A model generated the notes under the pieces. The model made no database searches and had not been told where the DNA came from. It worked only from the letters and a program-made list of their open reading frames with translations. From [Phormidium] sp. LEGE 05292 (lineage in GTDB: Bacteria > Cyanobacteriota > Cyanobacteriia > Cyanobacteriales > Aerosakkonemataceae), in NCBI RefSeq assembly GCF_015207735.1, contig NZ_JADEWG010000055.1:1-39102 (forward strand): a DNA stretch of 39,102 nucleotides, written 5' to 3'. Shown here piece after piece: positions 1 through 7,815 of this stretch. A program made the position numbers and the translations under genes. Numbering within the stretch: the first letter of the stretch is position 1; each line of letters begins with the position of its first letter.

Positions 1-20
1 TGATTTGTGAAGGAGAGATA

Positions 21-104
21 ATGCAAACAACGGAAAAATCATCTTTCCCCTTGTCCCCTTGTCTCCTTGTCCCCTTGTCCCCCCATCCGGTTAATTTTAT
101 TTGA
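21..104 (+). CDS. possible 27-codon ORF with a strong ribosome site, running into repeat
   Basis: A good Shine-Dalgarno (AAGGAGAG at 10-17) sits three bases before an ATG that opens 27 codons and stops at TGA. The first ten codons look ordinary, but the rest are made from a CCCCTTGTC-type tandem repeat and read as Pro/Leu/Ser. The simplest reading is a gene start whose body was replaced by an intergenic repeat, or a chance start. I do not recognise the peptide, and whether it is made is doubtful. Confidence 0.2.
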   Translation: MQTTEKSSFPLSPCLLVPLSPHPVNFI

Positions 105-305
105 TGACCATGAATTAGCCCTGCCCTCCGCCCCCCTTAATAAGGGGGGAACTCCGAAAGAATTAATAACTAGCAACTTGCGTTAATAAGAAAATTTTCG
201 AGTCGGGAGATGGGGAGATGGGGGGACAAGGGGAATTTTTAACTTTTGCCTTCTGCCTTTCCTAACTCAAAACTCAAAACTCAAAACTTACCCAGTCCCC
301 AGTCC
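44..305. repeat. low-complexity intergenic repeats
   Basis: This stretch holds no convincing gene besides the short ORF that overlaps its left edge. It contains a CCCCTTGTC tandem run (about 48-85), a G/C hairpin with 9-base arms CCCCCCTTA / TAAGGGGGG (131-149), a GGGAGATGGGGAGATGGGG run (about 205-222) and an AACTCAAAACTCAAAACTCAAAACTT run (about 264-289). The same motifs return near 10.2, 22.8, 27.4, 37.4 and 39.1 kb, so they are dispersed genome repeats rather than a local signal. Confidence 0.7.
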
Positions 306-1088
306 CTAAAACCTTTGGGCATTGACTTCTCCCGCAATAGGCTTTTGGGCTAAATTTTCTAAACCTACATCTCGTAATAAATTAGCCCAATCGTTATTAA
401 TAGTAGTATTTTGCGGTTGGGCAACGTGGAGTTTTGCTAACTCCGTTAAAGCGGAATACCAAATTCCATTTTGGGCATAAAACGCAATCCGTTCTCGCGG
501 TGTGGTGGCTGTCTGTAATTGTTTTTCTAGTTCGGGTTTTAAGGCTACCCGTTCTACCCATCCTCGAATAAAATTAGGGGCGGATGATTTCTGCTGACTG
601 CAATAAACTTTGACGTACCACTGGTAATTTTTGTTAATTTCTAATGATGGTGCTGGTGCCAGATTTAAGCTGACGATACCTGGTGTTTCAGGTAAGGTGA
701 ATTTAGTCCGGTAAAGGTCGTTATTTTGTTCATCTTGCAAGGAAAATTCTGCGGTAGCTACCTCACTGGACTTATAGGGAATGTAAAACCATAATGTTGG
801 ATGAGCTTCTACAGAAGAACCTAAGTTACTGTTTGGGATTAAAGCTGTTAGTTGCATATCTACAGGAGGACAGTCGCCTCGACTTCCTGTTCCTCCTCTG
901 CGTCCTGGTCTTCCTCGGCTCGATCCGTCTGAGCTCTGTTGTGGAAAGCGAATCTGTATTTTATCAGAATTGCGATCGCTAGATGAAATAGGCTGCGCTA
1001 GTCCGATTATGGAAAAGCCGATCGAGCCAAGGACTGCTAAAGTAGCGGTAAAACTAAGTTTGATTAAGCGGGATTGTTTTTTGTTCAT
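306..1088 (-). CDS. DUF928 family exported protein
   Basis: 260 residues. A hydrophobic N-terminal segment (about 9-31, after a basic start MNKKQSR) looks like a signal peptide. A Ser/Gly/Arg-rich linker (about 52-71) follows, then a conserved domain opening with DCPPVD and holding a YQWYVKVYC block near the middle. This layout matches DUF928, a family of unknown function found mainly in cyanobacteria. As I recall, such genes often lie near CHAT or CHASE2 genes, and here a DUF1822/CHAT-CHASE2 pair is 600 bases away in divergent orientation. The two cysteines (DCPP and VYCSQ) could form a disulfide in the periplasm. The family call is by pattern and the function is unknown. Confidence 0.75.
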   Translation of the reverse strand: MNKKQSRLIKLSFTATLAVLGSIGFSIIGLAQPISSSDRNSDKIQIRFPQQSSDGSSRGRPGRRGGTGSRGDCPPVDMQLTALIPNSNLGSSVEAHPTLWFYIPYKSSEVATAEFSLQDEQNNDLYRTKFTLPETPGIVSLNLAPAPSLEINKNYQWYVKVYCSQQKSSAPNFIRGWVERVALKPELEKQLQTATTPRERIAFYAQNGIWYSALTELAKLHVAQPQNTTINNDWANLLRDVGLENLAQKPIAGEVNAQRF

Positions 1089-1233
1089 TGTTTAAAAGAA
1101 GCAAGAAAGGGCTAAAGCTAAAATGTATCTATATCTTTTAGTGGGTGCAAGTGCGATCGGTTTATGCACTCTTTGTAATTCTGTCTAATTCTCACCCAAC
1201 TTTTCCGAGAAATAAACCTCTCCTTTCAAAGAA

Positions 1234-1263
1234 TGTAGAAACGTTGTATACAACGTTTCTACA
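1234..1263. repeat. dispersed 30-base palindrome, copy 1
   Basis: A perfect palindrome with half-site TGTAGAAACGTTGTA. It differs from the other three copies in the window (near 1419, 5393 and 7816) by one symmetric change (GAAAC for GAGAC), which keeps the hairpin intact. Compensated change in both arms suggests selection on, or copying of, the folded form. It is followed by CAAGG, as are two of the other copies. Confidence 0.85.
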
Positions 1264-1418
1264 AGGATTCATACGCCTTTGGCAGGCTGCGCCAACTGCC
1301 TTTTTGCACTAAACTAATAACAATTCAAGAAAACTGCATAATTGCTTTCTTACCCAACCCATAAATAAATAGGATCGTGAATGTCAACTCATATCATGTC
1401 CGCTTGATTACCCGTAAT

Positions 1419-1450
1419 TTGTAGAGACGTTATATATAACGTCTCTACAA
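1419..1450. repeat. dispersed 32-base palindrome, copy 2, nested in a longer inverted repeat
   Basis: A perfect palindrome with half-site TTGTAGAGACGTTATA. It sits inside a wider inverted repeat whose outer arms are ATCGTGAATG (about 1374-1383) and CATTCACGAT (about 1458-1467). The unit is therefore roughly 95 bases, with a palindromic core nearer its right arm. Confidence 0.85.
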
Positions 1451-1688
1451 GGTTTTTCATTCACGATACTATGCCTGATTAGCCGGAGATGATATCCCAT
1501 CCTCCAGTCTGAAATATTACATTACAGACTGTTGGGAAATGGTCAATTGGCGATCGGGTAGGGAAACCAATTTAAAGGAATACAATTTGCAAAAGTTCAC
1601 TCTTTCATATTAATAAGTTAATTAGTTAACATTGTACCAATAATGATTGGAGCCGATCGAGTAAAGTTAAGCAGAGGAAACAAGATAA

Positions 1689-2960
1689 ATGGTGCTGAAG
1701 TTAGATGAATTAATGGTAATTTATCCCCAACAAATATGGATAGAGCTGACAGCTAAAGAACAGAAAAAAGCGTGGCAACAAATCCAGAAGCAGGAATATT
1801 CTAATGCGGCGACTCGTTGGAATGCTTATTTAAATTGTTTATGCCTTAACAGTTTTTTGAATTGGGTTGCAGAAGATCCCGATCTACAAGAAAATCTGAA
1901 ACTTTGGTCGGATGAGGCTAGTTTACCAAGCTTTTGGGAAGTAGTAAACGGCATAAAGTTAAGTTTTGGTAACACTCAATTGGTACTAATACCAACCGAT
2001 AAAAGCTACTTTTATGAATTTAGGATTCCTCAAGAATGGGTGGATATTCCTAATTGGGCAGCTAACTATTATCTAGCTGTGCAGTTAAACTTGGATGAAC
2101 AGTCCATGCAGGTGTGGGGATATGCTACCCACGAACAAATTAAAAGACAAGGAATGTACGATCGGATCGATCGAACTTACTCTTTAGATAAAGAAGATTT
2201 AATTGAAGACCTCAACTTAATGTGGGTAGCACAAGAACTCTTTTTTGCTGAAAAATTAGAAGTTAAAACATTACCAACTCTATCTGTATCGCAAACAGAA
2301 ACATTACTGGAACAATTGAGTCAGCCAACTAATTATTCGCCTCGACTTAATGTAACATTTGAACAATGGGCGGCGATCGTTGCTAATGGTGAAACGCGCC
2401 AACAATTATATCAAAAAAGACTTTTACACCAGGAAAATCAATACAATAATGCGAGAAACTTAGTTTCTGTGGGTGAAGTCAACCAGCCAAAAGTATATAA
2501 CTTAAGTTTATGGCTGCAAAATATCTTTGAGGGGGGTTGGCAATCTATTGATAGACTATTAAATACAGAGCAAAGAACTCTAGCCTTTCAGTTTAGAAAT
2601 GATTCTGTATTGAGTCAAGTTCCTGTGAAGGGTGCTAAACTGATTGACTTGGGAATGGAACTAAAAGGTGCTGCGTTAATACTGTTAGTTGGTATGACCC
2701 AGGAAGTAGATGAAAAAGTTGCTATCCGAGTACAATTGTATCCGGGGAGTGGAGAAATTTACCTACCACCTAATATCAAATTGAGTCTGCTATCTGAACT
2801 AGGAGTAATGCTGCAAGAAGTCCAGTCAAGGAGTCATGATAACTATATTCAGTTAAAAAGATTTAAGTCTCCCTACGGAAAAAGTTTCTCTATCCAAGTG
2901 GCGTTAGGTGATGTCAGCATAAAAGAAGATTTTGTTTTTTTTGGAACTTCTCCGGGCTGA
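1689..2960 (+). CDS. DUF1822 family protein
   Basis: 423 residues, soluble, with no signal peptide or membrane segment. Trp-rich conserved blocks (EQWAAIVANGETRQQ near the middle, NLSLWLQNIFEGGWQ after it, then a beta-rich C-terminal third with a VQLYPGSGEIYLPP block) match the cyanobacterial DUF1822 family. The start is set by AGAGGA about 10 bases upstream. The stop is five bases before the CHAT-CHASE2 gene, so the two are almost certainly one operon. In cyanobacteria DUF1822 genes commonly precede CHASE2/CHAT genes. I infer a cytoplasmic partner or regulator of the CHAT module. Its biochemical activity is unknown. Confidence 0.85.
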   Translation: MVLKLDELMVIYPQQIWIELTAKEQKKAWQQIQKQEYSNAATRWNAYLNCLCLNSFLNWVAEDPDLQENLKLWSDEASLPSFWEVVNGIKLSFGNTQLVLIPTDKSYFYEFRIPQEWVDIPNWAANYYLAVQLNLDEQSMQVWGYATHEQIKRQGMYDRIDRTYSLDKEDLIEDLNLMWVAQELFFAEKLEVKTLPTLSVSQTETLLEQLSQPTNYSPRLNVTFEQWAAIVANGETRQQLYQKRLLHQENQYNNARNLVSVGEVNQPKVYNLSLWLQNIFEGGWQSIDRLLNTEQRTLAFQFRNDSVLSQVPVKGAKLIDLGMELKGAALILLVGMTQEVDEKVAIRVQLYPGSGEIYLPPNIKLSLLSELGVMLQEVQSRSHDNYIQLKRFKSPYGKSFSIQVALGDVSIKEDFVFFGTSPG

Positions 2961-2965
2961 CAATT

Positions 2966-5320
2966 ATGGGTAAATTAGTCGGATTGAATTTGGGGAAAGG
3001 AGACTTAAACAGAGGTTTTCCTTCAGTTACAGTTCAGTTGTCTGAAGATGAAAATTCCGTACCACTTCAATTAACGGGGAGTTTACCCGCAGCACCAGAA
3101 TTAATCGCACTTTATAGACGTTGGCAGTTGCTTTATAAGTTAATTTATGAATCTCTTTATTGTAGCATATTTTGGCGGAAAAATGAGAGCGATGAAGAAA
3201 TTGAAATAGAAGAAGAAGATATAACTAATGTTTCCATTGTGGAGTTTGATAATTTATGTAACGATCTACAAAATACTATTAATTCCTGGCTGAAATCTGA
3301 CTCATTTCGTAATATAGACCAAAAATTACGTACTAAATTAGCAACTACAGACGAAATTAAAGTTATCCTGCAAACAGAGGACGATCGCACTCGTCGTCTC
3401 CCTTGGCATTTATGGAATTTTTTCGAGGATTACCCTCATGCAGTAGCTTGTTTAAGTGCGCCAGAATATGAACCAATTCAATCATTAAAAAAGCCTTCTA
3501 GCAAAGTAATCAGAATTTTAGCGATTTTGGGGAATAGTCAAGGAATTGATGTACAAAAAGACCGGATAATGCTAGAAAAATTACCGGGAGCAGAAACAAT
3601 TTTTTTGGTAGAGCCGCAACGTCGGGAGTTAGATCGGTGGCTTTGGGATAAAAAAGGTTGGGATATTCTTTTTTTTGCGGGACATAGTTTGACACAGGCT
3701 GATGGAGAAACGGGAAATTTTTATATCAACCAAAATGATAGTTTAACAATTACGCAATTAAAAAATAGTTTGAAAGCAGCAATTAAACAAGGTCTTCGTT
3801 TAGCAATTTTTAACTCCTGCGAAGGTTTAGGATTAGCTAGCCAACTAAGTTCTCTGCACATTCCGCAAATGATTGTGATGCGGGAGCCAGTACCAGATTT
3901 GGTGGCTCAAGAATTTTTAAAACATTTTCTCGAAGCGTTTTCTCATGGGGAATCTTTCTATATAGCGGTGCGAGAAGCGGGGGAAAGATTACAAGGTTTA
4001 GAGAATGATTATCCCTGTGCTAGTTGGTTGCCAGTAATTTGTCAAAATCCAGCTGAATCCCCGCTTGTTTGGCCGGAAAAAACTCAGAAAACGAGAAAGA
4101 TTTCTCATAATATTTTACCAAGTAGACAGATTATAGGGGCAATTTTTACGATGGCGATCGCAGTAAGTGCGGGAATGATGGTAATGCGATCGCAGGGAAT
4201 TTTACAATTTTGGGAATTGCAATTTTTTGATATTTTAATGCGATCGCGGCTCCAGGAAAAACCAGATCCACGAATTTTAATTGTGACAGTGACCGAAGCT
4301 GATGTGCGATCGCAACCTCCTTTAGAAAGAGGGGGAGCATCTCTATCAGATCGTTCTTTGGCTCGACTCATCGCAAAACTGGAGAAATTCAAACCGCGTG
4401 TTATTGGTTTGGATATCTATCGTGAAGCTGCTGTGAAAGCAAATTATCCAAATTTAGCTAATTGGATGAAAAAGAGCGATCGGTTTATTGCTATTTGCAA
4501 AGTGAGTGAAGACGAGAAAAATTCTGGCGTGGCATCACCTCCAGAAGTTCCGACACAACGCTTAGGTTTTAGCGATGTTGTACTCGATCCTGATGGAATT
4601 TTGCGTCGTCATTTATTAGCAATGGCTCCCGCTTCTCCTTGCCATACAGATAAATCTCTTAGTTTTCAGTTGGCAACTCGTTATTTAGCTTCTTACGGTA
4701 TTAAAACTAAACTAACTCCCGAAAAAAACTGGCAATTTGGCAATGTTTTATTGAAAAACTTAGAATCGAATAGTGGCGGATATCACGGTATAGATAATTT
4801 AGGTCATCAAGTTTTACTCAACTGGCGTTCTGCTGCTTTCGTTGCTCCAGAAGTTACTCTCAAAGATGTTTTAAATAATAAGTTAACTTCTGATTTGGTC
4901 AAGGATCGGATTGTTTTGATCGGTACGACTGCGGAAAGCTTCCACGATTATTGGGATACGCCTTACAGTGCAAGTCAATGGCCTCATAAACCGATGCCGG
5001 GGGTGGTAGTGCAAGCACAGATGGTTAGTCAAATAATTAGTGCGGTTCTCGATCGCAGACCTTTATTATGGGTTTGGCCCAAAGGTGGTGAATTCCTTTG
5101 GGTTTGGTGTTGGTCTTTGATTGGAGGTATTTTAGCTTGGTGTAATAAGTCGGTATTGTGGTTGGGTGTTGGGTTAACACTTATTCTTTGCCTTTTGTAT
5201 GGATTATGCCTTAGCTTGTTGATGTTGGGAGGCTGGGTTCCCTTGGTTCCATCAGCTTTGGCTTTGGTGGTTACAAGTGGTTCTCTGCTGGCTTACAGGT
5301 TTTCTTCCAAAAATTTTTAG
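2966..5320 (+). CDS. CHAT-CHASE2 fusion protein (caspase-like domain with membrane sensor)
   Basis: 784 residues. The N-terminal half is a CHAT domain (caspase/separase-like peptidase fold). The catalytic pair is intact: His240 in FFAGHS and Cys285 in NSCEGLGLA. A membrane segment at about 388-405 leads into a CHASE2 domain (about 410-690, opening FWELQFFDILMRSR and containing DRIVLIGTTAESFHD). Three hydrophobic segments follow between about 705 and 780. CHASE2 is an extracytoplasmic sensor domain, so the protein should sense outside and act inside through CHAT. Unlike CHASE2 adenylate cyclases or kinases it has no other output domain. It follows DUF1822 by five bases. The ligand and the protease substrate are unknown. 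Confidence 0.88.
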   Translation: MGKLVGLNLGKGDLNRGFPSVTVQLSEDENSVPLQLTGSLPAAPELIALYRRWQLLYKLIYESLYCSIFWRKNESDEEIEIEEEDITNVSIVEFDNLCNDLQNTINSWLKSDSFRNIDQKLRTKLATTDEIKVILQTEDDRTRRLPWHLWNFFEDYPHAVACLSAPEYEPIQSLKKPSSKVIRILAILGNSQGIDVQKDRIMLEKLPGAETIFLVEPQRRELDRWLWDKKGWDILFFAGHSLTQADGETGNFYINQNDSLTITQLKNSLKAAIKQGLRLAIFNSCEGLGLASQLSSLHIPQMIVMREPVPDLVAQEFLKHFLEAFSHGESFYIAVREAGERLQGLENDYPCASWLPVICQNPAESPLVWPEKTQKTRKISHNILPSRQIIGAIFTMAIAVSAGMMVMRSQGILQFWELQFFDILMRSRLQEKPDPRILIVTVTEADVRSQPPLERGGASLSDRSLARLIAKLEKFKPRVIGLDIYREAAVKANYPNLANWMKKSDRFIAICKVSEDEKNSGVASPPEVPTQRLGFSDVVLDPDGILRRHLLAMAPASPCHTDKSLSFQLATRYLASYGIKTKLTPEKNWQFGNVLLKNLESNSGGYHGIDNLGHQVLLNWRSAAFVAPEVTLKDVLNNKLTSDLVKDRIVLIGTTAESFHDYWDTPYSASQWPHKPMPGVVVQAQMVSQIISAVLDRRPLLWVWPKGGEFLWVWCWSLIGGILAWCNKSVLWLGVGLTLILCLLYGLCLSLLMLGGWVPLVPSALALVVTSGSLLAYRFSSKNF

Positions 5321-5371
5321 CTTAGAGTTGCATAAATAGCTTATCGGGTGACATCTAGAAATAAAAGCTCA

Positions 5372-5466
5372 TTAGACATCTCCAACAAAGAATGTAGAGA
5401 CGTTGCATGCAACGTCTCTACAAAAGTTTCAGACAACGCAACTTTAATTTCTGGAGATCTCTATTA
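5372..5466. repeat. palindrome-cored dispersed element, copy 3
   Basis: The core at 5393-5422 is a perfect 30-base palindrome with half-site TGTAGAGACGTTGCA. The flanks form a second, outer inverted repeat (AGACATCTCCA on the left, TGGAGATCTCT on the right, 10 of 11 paired). The right flank TTTAATTTCTGGAGA is shared with the copy near 7.8 kb, so the mobile or copied unit is about 95 bases and not just the palindrome. Confidence 0.8.
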
Positions 5467-5566
5467 GACCTCTGGCAAAAATAGACAATCTCTGTATTCA
5501 TCTGTGTTTATCTGTGGATATCTGTGGTTAAAAAAACCAAGATTTCGGACTTTTGCCAGAAGTCTA
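5465..5566. mobile_element. MITE-like element with 16-base terminal inverted repeats, copy A
   Basis: The left end TAGACCTCTGGCAAAA and right end TTTTGCCAGAAGTCTA are inverted repeats with one mismatch. The interior contains CATCTGTGTTTATCTGTGGATATCTGTGG. About 100 bases, non-coding. Two other copies lie near 7.7 kb (opposite orientation) and 27.3 kb. It has the form of a non-autonomous, transposase-mobilised element. No transposase is present in the window. Confidence 0.75.
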
Positions 5567-5689
5567 TTTTATCTCATCTGCAAGGAAACAAATTGTTAAG
5601 AGCTATTGCAATTTGTAACTATCGCTTGGTCGCCAAACATTAATCCCTTAGACTGATTTGCAATTCAAAATTAGGGAATAAGCGGGGAT

Positions 5690-6013
5690 ATGCAAATCGA
5701 AAATTTGCACTGGCATGATTATTTACTTTTAGCTTCTTTTATTGCCTCTATTGCTGGGCTTTGGTTGATTAATAGTAACAAACCAACTCAGGTAAATGAG
5801 AGGGAAGAGACAGAGCGATCGCTATTTTTGATGATCTTCACCTACTGGATGGTTTATTGTGTAGCTGATTTTGCTCAAAAGCTGCAATTACCAAATTGGG
5901 ATATTTTATTGATGAGTTTGCAAATAACGGCAGCTATCTCTTACTTTTTGACAGTTTGTTGTGTAATCATTCTCCCTTTACACCGTTTCTCTTTACAGCA
6001 AGTAGCAAAGTAA
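5690..6013 (+). CDS. small membrane protein of unknown function
   Basis: 107 residues with three predicted hydrophobic segments (about 11-28, 44-62 and 73-97). A short charged loop (NEREETERS) lies between the first two. The start follows a G-rich stretch (AAGCGGGG) a few bases upstream. I recognise no family. It stands alone between repeat elements, with a hairpin about 90 bases downstream. An inner-membrane location is likely. Confidence 0.6.
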   Translation: MQIENLHWHDYLLLASFIASIAGLWLINSNKPTQVNEREETERSLFLMIFTYWMVYCVADFAQKLQLPNWDILLMSLQITAAISYFLTVCCVIILPLHRFSLQQVAK

Positions 6014-6097
6014 TTCTTAATTATAAAGGAGCAGATTTTCAATTAAAAATCTGCTATCTTTTTGTTTTTGATTATTGTCCATTATCTGATTATTAAT

Positions 6098-6117
6098 AAG
6101 TCCGCGTAGGCGGACTT
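6098..6117. terminator. GC-rich hairpin downstream of the small membrane protein gene
   Basis: Arms AAGTCCGC and GCGGACTT are perfect, with a four-base GTAG loop and TTGTTTATG after them on the plus strand. This could terminate the gene ending at 6013. The same short hairpin is common as a dispersed motif in cyanobacterial intergenic DNA, so it may be a repeat doing double duty. The rest of the 330-base gap up to 6342 is AT-rich and shows nothing else. Confidence 0.45.
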
Positions 6118-6342
6118 TGTTTATGTAGTTGCGGTTAAAACCGCCAGATATTTTTCTGAGAAAATTACTTAGTTGGTGTTTATTTACCATTATTTATTAT
6201 ACTTAAGTATATTTTATTTAGCAACATTTATTTTTCTAATTTACTGCGTGAACTTACCGATGACAACCCATAATTCTAAAGTTTACTATCAGAATTAAAT
6301 ACAAAGATATAACAGCCCTGAAACTAAATCGCAACAATTAGT

Positions 6343-6708
6343 ATGTATAAACTTTCGTTTAATCAGTTAATAGCTGGGATAGTAATCTTCCTGCTGACAG
6401 TTTATTTTGTGACGCACTTTCCAGATAAAATACCTTATTTAATATTCGCATTAATCTTAGCTTTTTTATTAGCTAATTATGCAAATCAAAAGTCTGCAAA
6501 CACAGGTTTTGGTAAAAAAATTCAGCTTGCCAAAAATACGAGTAGTGGTCAAGAAATGCAGCTTTATAAATCATTACTCCAAAGAAGCCAAGGCGATCGC
6601 AAACAGGTAGAAAGATTGATTGATTACGAACGGCGACGCAGCCCAAGTTCCTGCCGTACCGACCTTTTGCAAAGTGCTATAGATCGATGGGAGCGCGATC
6701 GCAGGTAA
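6343..6708 (+). CDS. small membrane-anchored protein with a C-terminal helical motif
   Basis: 121 residues. Two hydrophobic segments (about 8-24 and 30-46) are followed by a soluble basic C-terminal region. Its LLQRSQGDRKQVERLIDYERR and AIDRWERDRR blocks resemble a short motif (LL..GD...AERLI..E+...P) that recurs in small cyanobacterial proteins of unknown function. The last 50 residues are probably a helical hairpin facing the cytoplasm. No obvious ribosome site precedes the ATG. A strong hairpin terminator follows the stop. Function unknown. Confidence 0.65.
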   Translation: MYKLSFNQLIAGIVIFLLTVYFVTHFPDKIPYLIFALILAFLLANYANQKSANTGFGKKIQLAKNTSSGQEMQLYKSLLQRSQGDRKQVERLIDYERRRSPSSCRTDLLQSAIDRWERDRR

Positions 6709-6730
6709 GATATCGGTTTAAGTTAATTAT

Positions 6731-6766
6731 AAAATTGCAGACTATCGATTGATAGTCTGCAATTTT
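6731..6766. terminator. bidirectional intrinsic terminator
   Basis: Perfect 16-base arms (AAAATTGCAGACTATC paired with GATAGTCTGCAATTTT) and a four-base loop, with T-runs on both strands. It lies between two convergent genes, so it can end both transcripts. Confidence 0.85.
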
Positions 6767-6771
6767 TACTT

Positions 6772-7062
6772 TCATTTCATAGCTTGAAAAATTGCTGCTT
6801 CTAACTCATCTTTTGGGCAGCTAGTAATAATAAAAACTTCTTGGAAAGTTTTACCCTGGCGGGCTATTATTTTAAAACCACCGAGAATTGGTACAGAAAC
6901 TTTTAATTGCAAGCGTGGGGAATGACCTTTAGCTCTACCAATTACTGCGGGAGTAATTGTTTGAATACCATTATATTTAGTGAGTCGTTCCAAAACGGCA
7001 ATTAAACCGGGAATGTGCGTGGAATGAGTGAGAACTAACCTACCGCCAGGGGAATTATTCAT
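6772..7062 (-). CDS. DUF2103-like small protein next to ClpS
   Basis: 96 residues. Conserved start GRLVLTHSTHIPGLIAVLERL, then a basic beta-rich middle (GRAKGHSPRLQLKVSVP, LGGFKIIARQGKTFQEVFI). This matches my memory of DUF2103, annotated as a predicted metal-binding protein, and His13/His16 could serve as ligands. It starts four bases after the clpS stop and is surely co-transcribed with it. That pairing is common in cyanobacteria and suggests a link to proteolysis or translation quality control. No function is established from the sequence. Confidence 0.6.
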   Translation of the reverse strand: MNNSPGGRLVLTHSTHIPGLIAVLERLTKYNGIQTITPAVIGRAKGHSPRLQLKVSVPILGGFKIIARQGKTFQEVFIITSCPKDELEAAIFQAMK

Positions 7063-7066
7063 AATT

Positions 7067-7393
7067 TTATGCTGCTTCTAGGGGAGCCATAGTTAATCCG
7101 GCGCGACTCAACTGTTGGTGGTAGAGTTCCGCTTGCTCTTGAGGGCCAACCCAAACAATAGCTTGACCTTCATAGTGTACCTGATTGGTGAGCTCCCAAG
7201 CGTGCTCAGTCGTCATCCCAGGAATATACTTCACCAAACAATCATGAACGTGCTGAAAGGTGTTGAAATCATCGTCCAGCACAATTATTTTGTAGTTGGG
7301 GTAAAGCTTGCGGGTAACTTGACTAGAGCGTTCAGGAGCTTGAGTCGGCGCGGTTGCCATCCCAAAGATTGCTGCTGAAAGTGTTTTAGTCAT
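7067..7393 (-). CDS. clpS: ClpS, adaptor of the Clp protease
   Basis: 108 residues. After a variable N-terminal arm of about 30 residues, the ClpS core reads YKIIVLDDDFNTFQHV, then WELTNQVHYEGQAIVWVG and ending AGLTMAPLEA. The acidic DDDFN loop and the His of VHYEG correspond to the N-degron-binding pocket of the family. ClpS hands proteins with destabilising N-terminal residues to the ClpA/C unfoldase. Cyanobacteria often carry two ClpS paralogues (ClpS1 and ClpS2), and I cannot decide which this is. The DUF2103-like gene lies immediately downstream. Confidence 0.9.
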   Translation of the reverse strand: MTKTLSAAIFGMATAPTQAPERSSQVTRKLYPNYKIIVLDDDFNTFQHVHDCLVKYIPGMTTEHAWELTNQVHYEGQAIVWVGPQEQAELYHQQLSRAGLTMAPLEAA

Positions 7394-7490
7394 AGTGCAG
7401 TTCCCGAATTAACTTAACAAATTGATACAACTAGTTATTCATCTATATTAATGGACAATGGACGAGGTTGAGTAAAAATTACCTAACTGC

Positions 7491-7643
7491 TCAAGACTCC
7501 TCTGGATCGGTTTCGACTTCTTCAGTAACATCGGGAAAAAGTACAATAACTCGCACGCGACTGGGTGGGAAATTTTCGATAGGGCGATCGAGAAATAATT
7601 GACCTGTTTCATCTAAAGTTCCTGTTACTTCAACGGCTTTCAT
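7491..7643 (-). CDS. 50-residue antitoxin-like protein
   Basis: A short gene encoding MKAVEVTGTLDETGQLFLDR, then a SRVRVIVLFPDV block and an acidic tail ending in DPEES. The form (a short beta strand, a turn with D-E-x-G-x-L, then SRVRVIVL) resembles small AbrB-like or DUF2281-like antitoxins scattered in cyanobacteria, which sit alone or before a toxin gene. GGAGAGA lies 5-6 bases upstream of the ATG. It is 97 bases upstream of clpS on the same strand. No toxin gene follows, so it is either an orphan or a different regulator. Confidence 0.6.
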   Translation of the reverse strand: MKAVEVTGTLDETGQLFLDRPIENFPPSRVRVIVLFPDVTEEVETDPEES

Positions 7644-7682
7644 CAGTCTCTCCTAAATTTTTTATTCACTCCAATTTTAGAT

Positions 7683-7795
7683 TAGACTTCTGGCAAAAGT
7701 TCCAAATCTAGGATTTTTTACCACAGATATCCACAGATGAACACAGATAAACACAGATAAAAGATAGAGATTGTCTACTTTTGTGGAGAGGTCTA
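7683..7795. mobile_element. MITE-like element, copy B
   Basis: Same family as the element at 5465-5566 but inverted. It opens TAGACTTCTGGCAAAA and contains CCACAGATATCCACAGATGA and a doubled ACAGATAAAC unit. The right end has diverged to ...TTTTGTGGAGAGGTCTA. That right end also pairs with the next bases (AGACCTCTCTCCACAAAAGTAG) to form a separate hairpin at about 7775-7819. Confidence 0.75.
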
Positions 7796-7815
7796 TTAGA
7801 CCTCTCTCCACAAAA

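Larger units (their letters stand above)
1089..1688. other. 600-base divergent intergenic region with palindromes
   Basis: The region lies between the divergent DUF928 and DUF1822 genes, so both promoters should be here. I see no coding sequence. It carries two copies of a 30-32 base perfect palindrome (annotated separately) and an inverted repeat around GGCAGGCTGCGCC near 1280-1300. AGAGGA at 1673-1678 is the ribosome site for the DUF1822 gene. Confidence 0.6.
5321..5689. other. intergenic region made largely of two dispersed elements
   Basis: A palindrome-cored element (about 5372-5466) abuts a TIR element (5465-5566); both are annotated separately. The remaining 120 bases hold the upstream region of the next small gene, with a G-rich stretch (AAGCGGGG) just before its ATG. 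No gene is seen. Confidence 0.6.
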
